From the NCBI GenBank assembly GCA_041686485.1, contig JAWLDT010000006.1, positions 3,805-67,804 of the forward strand: 64,000 nt of DNA, given 5' to 3'. A program made the position numbers and the translations under genes. The notes beneath the pieces were generated by a model. That model saw only the letters and a list, made by a program, of their open reading frames with translations. It was not told the DNA's origin and made no database searches. This document shows positions 52,791-61,241 of the stretch, piece by piece (within the stretch, counting starts at the first letter, position 1; each line of letters opens with the position of its first letter). The DNA is from PUPG01 sp041686485 (GTDB taxonomy: Bacteria; Bacteroidota; Bacteroidia; Bacteroidales; UBA7960).

Positions 52791-53921
52791 ATGGGAACAA
52801 ACGTAATTTACTTTGATAATGCGGCGAGTACCCCTGTTGATGATGAGGTTTTAGACCATGTACAACATCTGATGCGAAATACATACGGCAACCCGTCATC
52901 ACTTCATTGGTACGGCAGGGAGGCACGTGTCGTGGTGGAGCAATCACGACGCACGGTCGCCCGGTTGTTGAATGTATCACCCGCCGGGATATTCTTTACG
53001 TCCGGTGGTACAGAGGCCAATAACGCGGTTCTTTGGGGCTGTTGTAAAGATCTGGGCATCAAACATTTTATTACGAGTCCGCTGGAGCATCCGGCTGTTT
53101 TAAAGACGCTGGAGCAGTTGCAATCTTTGATGGGCATCCATATCCACTTTGTCAACGTTGGTCCGGCTGGCCATGTTGACCTGGATCACCTGGAAACGTT
53201 GCTGAAACAACATACGCCGGCGGTCGTCAGTCTGATGCATGCCAACAATGAGATTGGCAACCTGTTACCGGTAAAGGCCGTTTCGGATCTGTGCCAAAGA
53301 TACCAGGCGCTATTTCATTCTGATACCGTTCAGACGGTCGGAAAACTTGCTATGGACATGAAGCAGCCTGCCATCGATTTTGCTGTGGCGAGTGCCCATA
53401 AGTTTCATGGGCCAAAAGGGGCAGGCTTTATGTATGTGGGGTCGGCGTCCTTTTTTAAGCAATTTATCACCGGTGGGGGGCAGGAACGTAACATGCGTGG
53501 TGGAACAGAGCATGTATATGGGGTTGCCGGTATGGCGAAGGCACTGGAAGTCGCCCACCAGCGTATGACGGAGGATCAGCGGCATATCAGCTACCTGAAA
53601 AAGGAGTGTGTCAGCCTTCTTCGTCAAAATATTCCATCCATCAGCTTCAATGGCGATACGGAAGGAAGTTCGTTGCACACCATCATCAATGTTACCCTGC
53701 CGGAAGGATTGGATGCCGAGATGTTGTTGCCCAACCTTGATATTGCCGGGATCTGTGTATCTACCGGAAGCGCCTGTGCTTCGGGCAGCGACCGTGGCTC
53801 CTATGTGCTTGAGGCCCTTGGTGCTGATATGCAAAAACCGTCTGTGCGTATCTCCTTCAGCCGTTATAATACCATGGAAGAGGTCAGGCAGTTTGTGGAT
53901 GTTCTAACCTCGCTTGTATAA
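52791..53921 (+). CDS. cysteine desulfurase (NifS/IscS type)
   Basis: A 376-aa PLP enzyme that takes sulfur from cysteine for Fe-S clusters or tRNA thiolation. The PLP Lys204 is in SAHKFHGPKG, and the active Cys329 is in STGSACASGSDRG on a loop typical of group I. The N-terminal YFDNAASTPVDDEV is standard. It is not next to iscU or thiI, so the sulfur target is unknown. Length is normal. Confidence 0.93.
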   Translation: MGTNVIYFDNAASTPVDDEVLDHVQHLMRNTYGNPSSLHWYGREARVVVEQSRRTVARLLNVSPAGIFFTSGGTEANNAVLWGCCKDLGIKHFITSPLEHPAVLKTLEQLQSLMGIHIHFVNVGPAGHVDLDHLETLLKQHTPAVVSLMHANNEIGNLLPVKAVSDLCQRYQALFHSDTVQTVGKLAMDMKQPAIDFAVASAHKFHGPKGAGFMYVGSASFFKQFITGGGQERNMRGGTEHVYGVAGMAKALEVAHQRMTEDQRHISYLKKECVSLLRQNIPSISFNGDTEGSSLHTIINVTLPEGLDAEMLLPNLDIAGICVSTGSACASGSDRGSYVLEALGADMQKPSVRISFSRYNTMEEVRQFVDVLTSLV

Positions 53922-53950
53922 AAAAAGGCCTCTGCAAAGAAACCTTTTTT
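53921..53950 (+). terminator. candidate terminator after the cysteine desulfurase
   Basis: AAAAAAGG (53921-53928) and CCTTTTTT (53943-53950) can pair around 14 bases, ending in a T-run, directly after the stop. The stem is A/T-rich, so strength is uncertain. Confidence 0.5.
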
Positions 53951-54020
53951 ATGTGTTTATATTTTTGTTTAATTCTGATTTGCAACGTTTTGCGACTTGC
54001 TGTTTTTGTGTTTTTAAGTT

Positions 54021-54052
54021 GCCCTTTTCAGGGCGCTTCCGGGCTCGAGCCC
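54021..54052. repeat. pair of small palindromes between convergent genes
   Basis: GCCCT/AGGGC hairpin (54021-54034) and the 12-bp perfect palindrome GGGCTCGAGCCC (54041-54052), seven bases apart. They resemble the small hairpins of the 7454-7756 array and may mark the end of the DUF5689 operon. Confidence 0.55.
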
Positions 54053-54080
54053 ATTGGGTGACGATTTTCCAGCAATCTGC

Positions 54081-55718
54081 TTACTCCTCTTCGTACAGGT
54101 TGACTTCGCTGATCTGCCAGGTGGCGGCACCTGAATCAGAGCTTGTGTACCGGAATGCGATGTGGACGCTCTCTCCATCAAACTGCGAGATGTCGATCTC
54201 CCCGCTGTACATGAAGTTCCAGTTGCTTCCCGGAGGCCGGTTAAACCCGTCAAAATGCACCCAGTCGCCTGACCCTGACGGATCGCTTCCTTCTTCATAA
54301 TCAGATGCGATCAACAGCTGCAGGTCATCATAGCTGGTAAGATAATTAATGGCCTCCCTGATCTCGATGCTTACCCCGCTGCGATCTGTGAGATCGATCG
54401 CGGGAGACACCATCCAGTTTTCATTTTCATTTGCCTGGTTGTTGGCATATCCACTCATAACGGCTGAGCCACCATCCCAGTCCTGCCATTCCCAGTTTTG
54501 GTCACCCGACAGGTTGTGATCGGTAAATGGATCGATGCCGTCGGCTTCATTACCAAAAGTGGCCTCCCAGAAGCCCACTGTTGGGACAATGCCATCGCCG
54601 TCAATCCAGTACCCTGCAGTATTTAGCATTCCCGGTTGTCCGAAATATAATTCCAGGTCGCCCAGCAGTTTTGCTGTTACCCCATGAAGCTCCTGGTTAT
54701 CCACCAGGTTCAGTTCATCACGAATGTCGCCAAATGGCAGCTGAACGATTAGCACGCTGCCCAGGGATGTCTCATCCGGATCGTCGGCAATGATGAGGTT
54801 TGTCGGGGTCTCGAAAGGTGGTTCAAATGATGGCGTGAAAGGATCGTCCGTAGTTTCCATAACACCAACGATAGTTCCTTCCACCCACATGTTGCTACCC
54901 GTATTGTTGGCAATTGCATAAGCTACATTGTAAGGATCTTCAAACGTTCCGTCCCCTTCCGGGGCATCGGTTTCACAACGTTCACCCTCCATGTCTACCT
55001 CTTCCAGCCGGCGGATCAGCAACTGCCAGTCGTTGCGGAACTGCGAGACAATACCAATAAGGGTGCCGTTGCCTTCGGGGAGCTCTTCGCCGGCGAAATC
55101 GGCATAGCCGCTGGTGCGTACAATGATCTGGTTATTGTCGCAGTCTTGCAGCGTTCTGTTCTCGGAAAACTGGTTTTCGGCATCGGCAAAGGTATTACCC
55201 AGTTCTGCAGCCACAAACTGGACCCCTTCGAGCTTCACCAGTTCAGCCTGATAGCCGCCCTCCAGGATATCTTCGATATCGACCACTTGTGGCTCAACCG
55301 GTGTGCCTTCTCCCACACGTATGTAGTTTTCTCCGTAGAGGACAGAATCCAGCTGCAACATGTTTTCAAAGGTGCTGAGTGTGCTGCCTTTCAGGGATAT
55401 CCTGACAGAGTCGTCTTCACTGACTTCCCCGGCAAAATCCATCTGAAGATTTATGGCAGCCGTAGCATCCTGGACATAAGCCTCCCGGTAAATGTTGCCG
55501 GAGCTTTCATCCATGGTAACGGTGGCGTAGATGGATATATCATCATCAAAATAAATGGGTTGACCGTTGTACATGTCACGTAGCCCGGACAGGGTCATTA
55601 CCTCGTCGGGCGTATTGGCCGGCGGTTGATCCGGGTCTTTCTCACAGGCAGTTAACACCAGCAGTAATAAAAACGGAAGAAATAAAAAGGTTCTATGAGG
55701 GCGCATTCGATTTGTCAT
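54081..55718 (-). CDS. DUF5689 / DUF6359 / choice-of-anchor J surface lipoprotein
   Basis: A 545-aa lipoprotein (signal ends LVLTAC, Cys25). Domains in order: DUF5689 (about 40-235, an OB-fold-like segment with VTMDESSGNIYREAYVQD), a DUF6359-like part (about 245-375, WVEGTIVGV to YFGQPGML), and a choice-of-anchor J beta-sandwich (about 380-545, starting FWEATFG). It is the third gene of the TonB-receptor operon, 14 bases after its paralogue. It is likely displayed on the outer membrane as a ligand-binding accessory. Confidence 0.82.
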   Translation of the reverse strand: MTNRMRPHRTFLFLPFLLLLVLTACEKDPDQPPANTPDEVMTLSGLRDMYNGQPIYFDDDISIYATVTMDESSGNIYREAYVQDATAAINLQMDFAGEVSEDDSVRISLKGSTLSTFENMLQLDSVLYGENYIRVGEGTPVEPQVVDIEDILEGGYQAELVKLEGVQFVAAELGNTFADAENQFSENRTLQDCDNNQIIVRTSGYADFAGEELPEGNGTLIGIVSQFRNDWQLLIRRLEEVDMEGERCETDAPEGDGTFEDPYNVAYAIANNTGSNMWVEGTIVGVMETTDDPFTPSFEPPFETPTNLIIADDPDETSLGSVLIVQLPFGDIRDELNLVDNQELHGVTAKLLGDLELYFGQPGMLNTAGYWIDGDGIVPTVGFWEATFGNEADGIDPFTDHNLSGDQNWEWQDWDGGSAVMSGYANNQANENENWMVSPAIDLTDRSGVSIEIREAINYLTSYDDLQLLIASDYEEGSDPSGSGDWVHFDGFNRPPGSNWNFMYSGEIDISQFDGESVHIAFRYTSSDSGAATWQISEVNLYEEE

Positions 55719-55732
55719 GGGTTGTTGGTATT

Positions 55733-57100
55733 TTATTCTTCAATGATATCATTCAGGTTTCTGATCATGAGCTGGGGATCGAAGTGTACGGAGGCGATGG
55801 CCGTTATGGTTACATTTCCTTCCGGTACCTGGTTATCGGCAAAGCTTGCCCAGCTGTGTGTATACATGGCGATGCTTCCGCTGTTGTCGGTAACGGTCAG
55901 CTCACCTTCAAAGGTTGATCCTCCGGCAATGGTGGCATTCTCGATGGTTACCAGGGTTGACTGATAGGTGTCGATATTGTCAATCACCTCCTGTACCGTT
56001 ACCTGGTTAGGGTCAGGCAGCTCCTCCATGCCGAGGGAATGGGCATTGCCTATGGGCACATCTTCAATCTGTAACAGCCCCCGGTATTCGCTCACCTCCA
56101 TATTGGAAACAATCACCCGCAGCGACGTTCCCATCGGGAAATCATGGAATACATCATCCTGGAAACGGATCACCATCCCTTCGCCACTTTCATCCATCAT
56201 GAAAAGATTTTGTCCCGGGTGGTTGCTGTTCTCCTCATCGGAAATCACGACACCTTCAATACGTGTGTCCGGCGGAATGCCGGGATCGCCATCATGGTAG
56301 TTGTCCCGGAGTTCGGCAAAGGTGATGAGGTCATAATCATCGCCCGGCACGGGACAACGTTCCCCGTCGAGCGACATTTCATCTATATCCCTGATATAAA
56401 GCTGTATATCATTTTGATGCTGGGAAATAACGGCAATGAGGGTGCCATTGCCTTCCGGTACGGGGTCATCGGCAAAGCTGGCATAGCCACTGGTGCGCAC
56501 GATGATCCTGTTACCGTCGCAATCTTCCAGGGTCCGGTTAAGCGCGAGCAGGTTGTCTGAATCAGCGAAAGGTTTACCAACATCGTCGTTGATAAACTGC
56601 ACTTCTTCAAGTCTTACCAGCTGTGCCTGGTGTTCAGAACCAATATCTGAGATGTTCATGGTTGCAGGTTCATGTGCAACATTCGTAGCTTGTTTAATGA
56701 TGTTCTTGTCCACATTCACATTGTCAAGCTGCAGCATTTGCTGGTAGGAGCTCAGGGTTGTTCCTTTCAGGTTGATCCGGACTGAATCACCCTGATATAC
56801 GCCACCTGGAGCCTGCAGACGCAGATTGATGGCGGCGGTTTCGTCTTCGGCAAAGGCACTGCGATAAATGTTGCCCGACTTGTCATCCATCGTGATATTT
56901 GCATATACCGAATAATCGTCGTCAAACTCAATCGCTTCTCCCTCGTGCATTTCTCTGAGTTCCTGTATGGTCATTACTGTGCCCTCCGGGATTTCAGTAA
57001 GCGGGGGGTCATCAAAGTCGTCATGCTTACATCCCTGAAACCACAACAGGCCCGCAAACAAGGGCATCAGAAGAACTATATGTTTTAACCGGTTGATCAT
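55733..57100 (-). CDS. DUF5689 surface lipoprotein with tandem OB-fold-like units
   Basis: A 455-aa lipoprotein (Cys24 after LLWFQG). The N-terminal DUF5689 domain aligns with that of the next gene (YANITMDDKSGNIYRSAFAED, NRTLEDCDGNRIIVRTSGYA), showing a paralogous pair. A second and third OB-fold-like unit follow (about 240-455: IEGVVISDEENSN, TIENATIAGG). OB folds commonly bind nucleic acid or sugars; which applies here is unknown. It sits 33 bases after the TonB receptor. Confidence 0.82.
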   Translation of the reverse strand: MINRLKHIVLLMPLFAGLLWFQGCKHDDFDDPPLTEIPEGTVMTIQELREMHEGEAIEFDDDYSVYANITMDDKSGNIYRSAFAEDETAAINLRLQAPGGVYQGDSVRINLKGTTLSSYQQMLQLDNVNVDKNIIKQATNVAHEPATMNISDIGSEHQAQLVRLEEVQFINDDVGKPFADSDNLLALNRTLEDCDGNRIIVRTSGYASFADDPVPEGNGTLIAVISQHQNDIQLYIRDIDEMSLDGERCPVPGDDYDLITFAELRDNYHDGDPGIPPDTRIEGVVISDEENSNHPGQNLFMMDESGEGMVIRFQDDVFHDFPMGTSLRVIVSNMEVSEYRGLLQIEDVPIGNAHSLGMEELPDPNQVTVQEVIDNIDTYQSTLVTIENATIAGGSTFEGELTVTDNSGSIAMYTHSWASFADNQVPEGNVTITAIASVHFDPQLMIRNLNDIIEE

Positions 57101-57133
57101 AGGACTGGATCTTTAAATGGATTACAAAAGGTA

Positions 57134-59710
57134 TTAAAATCTGAATACAATGTTCGCAAAGTATGTTCTGCCATAGAGGTAGAAATACTTGGAATCAAAC
57201 TGGTCGGGATTGTGCGAGTCGTACCGCAGCTGTTCAAAGCCGCCGATACGAAAGTCGGTAACATCCGTAATGTTGCTCACGCTGATGTTAAACTGAAGGT
57301 AGTAGGGACGTTTAATACGCCACGAAAAGCCGACGTAGGCATCATAGGTGATGTTGTCGTCCAGTTTTTCCTGGCTCAACAGCTGATCCCATTGCGGGTC
57401 GGTCTCAACCAGGTCTTCCACGGCTTCTGCCGTTCTTCTGTCGGGGCTGATATCGATATAGATATCATCGAAATAGTTGGCACTTACGCCTGCAAACCAG
57501 TGGTTGGGACTATCATAGCGCAGACCGACAGACCCTGCGGTATGGGTCATTCCGCCGATCTTGTAGTTTTCGAGGTAGACGGTCCTGCCATCGGCCATAA
57601 TCTCAAAATCGTTGTCGCGGGCAATGGTAACCTCCGGCCGCGAATTATAGATATAATCGCCGGTGCCGGCAGCTATTTGTGCGGAGAGGGTAGAACTGAT
57701 CGACAGGTCGATACCCAGCTCGGCGCCTGTATGTCGTGTATCCTGGCCTGTCATGATGTAGTTGACAAAGGTTCGCAGCTCATCATGATAGAAGCTGCGG
57801 GACCAGGTTTGGTCGAGAAATTCGGTATAGAAGACAGTTAAGCGGGATTTGATAACGGGTGTACGTACGATGTAGCTAAAGTCGCCGGATAGGATGGTCT
57901 CGCTCTGCAGGTCTTCGATCACATGATCCCGCACGCGGGAGGAGATATAGGAATCCCGGAAATAGGGGGCGCGGGTTTTATAAGCGGCATTTGCATCAAG
58001 GTAATGGCGACCGGTGATCTTAAAGGTAGCACCTCCTTTGACACCAAAGTTGGTGAACCGTTCTTTGTCGCTGTCTCCATATGAGTTATCCGGGAAACGG
58101 GCGTTTTTCATGTGTCCTGTACGCCAGAAAGAGGTGTGGGACAGCATCCCGCTGACATGGAAGTCCCAGCGGGGCAATATCCATTCGCTCTGGGCAAAGA
58201 TGGAATATTCATTGATGTTGCCGGTAAAGTCATAGCCGAAAACATCCCCTTCTTCAACGATGCGGTTGGGGTTGTTCAGGTCGGGTTGTGCCATCTGCGG
58301 GTCAGCAAAATCCCTTTCCGCGAACTGGTCGATATCATAGAACCAATCGCCTCCGAGCAGGTCATCTACGGTCTTGAACTGATGTGTTTCCGAGAGGGCT
58401 ACATTAATGCCACCCGACAGGATGTGGGTCGGATCGATGACATGTTCGATATTGGTATTAAAAACCAGTTGCGTACGGTCGTTCCTCCTTTCTTCCACGA
58501 TATACTTGGAGCGCATGCCGGTTACGTTATTGCCTTCGATGCCATCGACATCTTCGACGGTAAACAGGTTCTGCCGGTTGGCATCATAGAACCACGCCCA
58601 GTCGAGCTGACGGAACGTTTCATCGTTGGTCCAGAGGTCTGTCAGCAGGTTGTGCATCTCCGGGTCGTTGGTGTAATAGCTTGGCAACCATCTGTAGTAG
58701 TCGGGACGTGGATCTCCGGCCTGGTTAAAATCGGGGTGTTCGTGGGAGGCATGGCTGTCATACCAGTTCAGGGCTGTCGATCCGCCCCGTCCGAAGCTGT
58801 ATGCCGCCGTGGTGGAAATCTCCGTGTTCTCCTGCGGGGTATAGTAGTGTGATAGCATCACCCATGGGTTGTGGTAATGGTTTACGCGTGAATTGCGTTT
58901 CTCCCCTTCCTGGTAGCCCCAGTTGGGATTGTAGTAGTTGGTGCCGGAGAGGTCGTAGGCTTCCTGAACGGCTACACCAGGTCTGCCTGTGCGTGATGGC
59001 GCACCAAAGGCTATGATACCAAGGCTGTGCCTGTCGTTTAGCTCTTTTTCGGCCGACAAAAAGTATCCCCATGCGTCGTAGAAAGTACCCGGGGCATAGG
59101 CTTCGTCAGCCGAACGTCGTGAGCCGCTGATGGTAAAGGCCCAGCCGTTTTCCTGCATACCGGTGCTGTGGGTAAACATCATCCGGTGGTTATAGGTGCG
59201 GTTGGCGCTGGAATAAGTCATCCGGGTGTTCGGACCAAACTCTGAAGCGCGCGTGACAATGTTGGTAGCTCCCCCGACACCGCCAAATGTCTGCCTGGAA
59301 GCTCCCAGACCATTTACAGGTTCCGTCATGCGGGTTACGTCATTCAACCCGCCCCAGACAGAGTAAAATGCACGACCTGTCTCGGGATCATTCACCGGGA
59401 TCTTATTGATCATGACCGTGGTGTTCTCAGAGTCATAACCCCGGATCTGATAACGGGCTACACCGAAATTGTACCCTGCGGTGTTTACATAAATATCCCG
59501 GGAACCCTGTAACAGGCTGGAAATATCATGCGATTCGGCATCTCCCTCCAGATCATCAATGGAGATGCTGATAACAGGAATGTCCCGTTCATCATGTTCA
59601 TCAATATCCAGGGTGTCTGCCGGGACCTCATCATCTGTTTGCGCAAAAGCATGTCCGGAGCAGAATAGCACTACCATAAAGAGCAGGATCAGAAGAAGTT
59701 TTATTTTCAT
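57134..59710 (-). CDS. TonB-dependent outer-membrane receptor
   Basis: About 858 aa from MKIKLLLILLFMVVLFCSGH at 59710, with a signal peptide ending HAFAQ. The plug domain covers about 45-170 (ISSLLQGSRDIYVNTAGYNFGVARYQIRG region, NVMINKIPVNDPETG-like TVMINKIPVND), then a 22-strand-type barrel ending with an aromatic residue in FANIVFRF. No carboxypeptidase-like N-terminal domain and no SusD partner are present; instead two DUF5689 lipoproteins follow. It imports a substrate across the outer membrane using TonB energy; the substrate is unknown. Confidence 0.92.
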   Translation of the reverse strand: MKIKLLLILLFMVVLFCSGHAFAQTDDEVPADTLDIDEHDERDIPVISISIDDLEGDAESHDISSLLQGSRDIYVNTAGYNFGVARYQIRGYDSENTTVMINKIPVNDPETGRAFYSVWGGLNDVTRMTEPVNGLGASRQTFGGVGGATNIVTRASEFGPNTRMTYSSANRTYNHRMMFTHSTGMQENGWAFTISGSRRSADEAYAPGTFYDAWGYFLSAEKELNDRHSLGIIAFGAPSRTGRPGVAVQEAYDLSGTNYYNPNWGYQEGEKRNSRVNHYHNPWVMLSHYYTPQENTEISTTAAYSFGRGGSTALNWYDSHASHEHPDFNQAGDPRPDYYRWLPSYYTNDPEMHNLLTDLWTNDETFRQLDWAWFYDANRQNLFTVEDVDGIEGNNVTGMRSKYIVEERRNDRTQLVFNTNIEHVIDPTHILSGGINVALSETHQFKTVDDLLGGDWFYDIDQFAERDFADPQMAQPDLNNPNRIVEEGDVFGYDFTGNINEYSIFAQSEWILPRWDFHVSGMLSHTSFWRTGHMKNARFPDNSYGDSDKERFTNFGVKGGATFKITGRHYLDANAAYKTRAPYFRDSYISSRVRDHVIEDLQSETILSGDFSYIVRTPVIKSRLTVFYTEFLDQTWSRSFYHDELRTFVNYIMTGQDTRHTGAELGIDLSISSTLSAQIAAGTGDYIYNSRPEVTIARDNDFEIMADGRTVYLENYKIGGMTHTAGSVGLRYDSPNHWFAGVSANYFDDIYIDISPDRRTAEAVEDLVETDPQWDQLLSQEKLDDNITYDAYVGFSWRIKRPYYLQFNISVSNITDVTDFRIGGFEQLRYDSHNPDQFDSKYFYLYGRTYFANIVFRF

Positions 59711-59788
59711 AGAAAAAAACATTTATGTATATCCCAAAAGGAAGTTATCAAAAAGTATGAATGTAATGCACTATTTACTTAAAATGTT

Positions 59789-59808
59789 TATTTTTGATAT
59801 CAAATTTA
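59789..59808. promoter_or_regulatory. face-to-face divergent promoters over a palindrome
   Basis: Plus-strand TATTTTTG (59789-59796) serves the nuclease gene, and minus-strand TAAATTTG (59801-59808) serves the TonB receptor. Their tips form the 12-bp palindrome TTTGATATCAAA (59793-59804). The two transcripts would start within it and overlap, so one site could control both. Confidence 0.5.
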
Positions 59809-59818
59809 CACATTTATT

Positions 59819-60904
59819 ATGTTTGAAAAGAAAAGGATTTCATTTTTATGGATGGCCATGCTATTGCTGATTGGTCTTTTCCTGATGGCTCCGTTTCAGG
59901 CCTGCAGTCAGTCAGACAACCAGCAACGCGATTTTATCAGTGTTTGTATCGGTTTTTATAATGTTGAAAACATGTTCGATACCATCAACGATCCGGATAA
60001 GCGTGATGATGACTTTACGCCTGAGGGAAGTAACCGATGGATATCAGAGCGCTATTTGGAGAAGCTGGAAAACCTGTCCGAGGTGATTGATAAACTGGGT
60101 CAGGAGCTCACCCCTGACGGGCCGGCCGTTCTTGGATTGGCGGAAGTGGAAAACTTAACTGTGCTGGAGGACCTGGCAGCCCAGGAACGTATCAAAGACC
60201 GGAACTACCAGGCCGTATACGAAGAAGGGCCAGGATCGCGCGGCATAGATGTGGCTTTTTTCTATAACCCCACCTATTTTGATTATGAAAGCCATAAAGC
60301 CCATCCTGCCGTTTTTGAAGAGCGGCCCGATTACAAAACCCGGGATCAGTTGTTGCTTACCGGTGAGCTGCTGGGCGAACGGATGCATTTCATTGTTTCT
60401 CACTGGCCCAGCCGCGTGGGAGGGGAGGCAGCTACGCGTCCGCTGCGTAAAGCACAAGCCGATATTGCCCGCAACATCATTGATTCCATTCAGGAAGCTG
60501 AACCCGGAGCTAAAGTCTTCATAATGGGTGATTTTAATGACGATCCGGTTGATGCCAGTATTCAGGAACACCTGCGATCAAACGGGTCAAAAGAAGAGCT
60601 GCAGGAAGAGGAGCTTTACAATCCTTATGTATCTTATTATAAGCAGGGTATTGGGACAAATGCTTATCGCGATGCCTGGAGCCTGTTCGATCAGATACTA
60701 ATGACCCCGTCGTTGATCGATGATGATTATGACGATTTTACCTACCTTCGGGCGGAAGTGTTTAATGAACCTTTTTTGAGACAATCGACCGGACGTTTTA
60801 AGGGTTATCCATACCGAAGCTACGGCGGAGGCGTTTATCTGGGTGGTTATAGCGACCACTTTCCGGTATATGTTTTTCTGGTAAGAGAATATAAAGGTGA
60901 ATAA
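59819..60904 (+). CDS. exported endonuclease/exonuclease/phosphatase family protein
   Basis: A 361-aa EEP-fold phosphodiesterase with an N-terminal signal or lipoprotein anchor (Cys29 after APFQA, an imperfect lipobox). The active-site set is complete: N48 and E50 in NVENMF, E109 in LAEVEN, H195 in SHWPSR, D238 and N240 in GDFNDDP, D346-H347 in YSDHFPV. Such enzymes cut nucleic acids or phospho-lipids/inositols. It diverges from the TonB/DUF5689 operon across a shared promoter and is followed by a small basic protein gene. Confidence 0.88.
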   Translation: MFEKKRISFLWMAMLLLIGLFLMAPFQACSQSDNQQRDFISVCIGFYNVENMFDTINDPDKRDDDFTPEGSNRWISERYLEKLENLSEVIDKLGQELTPDGPAVLGLAEVENLTVLEDLAAQERIKDRNYQAVYEEGPGSRGIDVAFFYNPTYFDYESHKAHPAVFEERPDYKTRDQLLLTGELLGERMHFIVSHWPSRVGGEAATRPLRKAQADIARNIIDSIQEAEPGAKVFIMGDFNDDPVDASIQEHLRSNGSKEELQEEELYNPYVSYYKQGIGTNAYRDAWSLFDQILMTPSLIDDDYDDFTYLRAEVFNEPFLRQSTGRFKGYPYRSYGGGVYLGGYSDHFPVYVFLVREYKGE

Positions 60905-60907
60905 ATC

Positions 60908-61156
60908 ATGGCTGCTGCAAGACCTTATAAGTCCCGTTCAAAAGGGAAGCGTAAAAAGATCAAATACCGGAAGGTTGACTTTAAGCTTACCGATGGTCAG
61001 AAAAAGGCATTGGAAAGGTATTGCCGGGTGCATAATGTGACGCCTGTGCGCTTTATCAAAAGCCTGGTCAACAATCATGTAGCACGTTATCGCAATGAAT
61101 CCGCGCCACCGTCCTATGTTACAGAAAACCAGCTGGAGCTTTTCGATAAGGAATAA
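60908..61156 (+). CDS. small basic protein, ribbon-helix-helix-like
   Basis: An 82-aa protein starting three bases after the nuclease stop, so surely co-transcribed. The first 25 residues are Lys/Arg-rich (RSKGKRKKIKYRK). The segment VDFKLTDGQKKALERYCRVH followed by TPVRFIKSLVNNHV resembles an RHH DNA-binding fold. It could be the regulator of the locus or a nucleic-acid-binding protein. I do not recognise a named family. Confidence 0.7.
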   Translation: MAAARPYKSRSKGKRKKIKYRKVDFKLTDGQKKALERYCRVHNVTPVRFIKSLVNNHVARYRNESAPPSYVTENQLELFDKE

Positions 61157-61241
61157 CCCGTTAAACCACCTTTTAGTATGTCCAGGCATTCGTTGCATCC
61201 TGTTGTGGGAGGGCAACACACCATCGTATGCCGGGAGCTTC

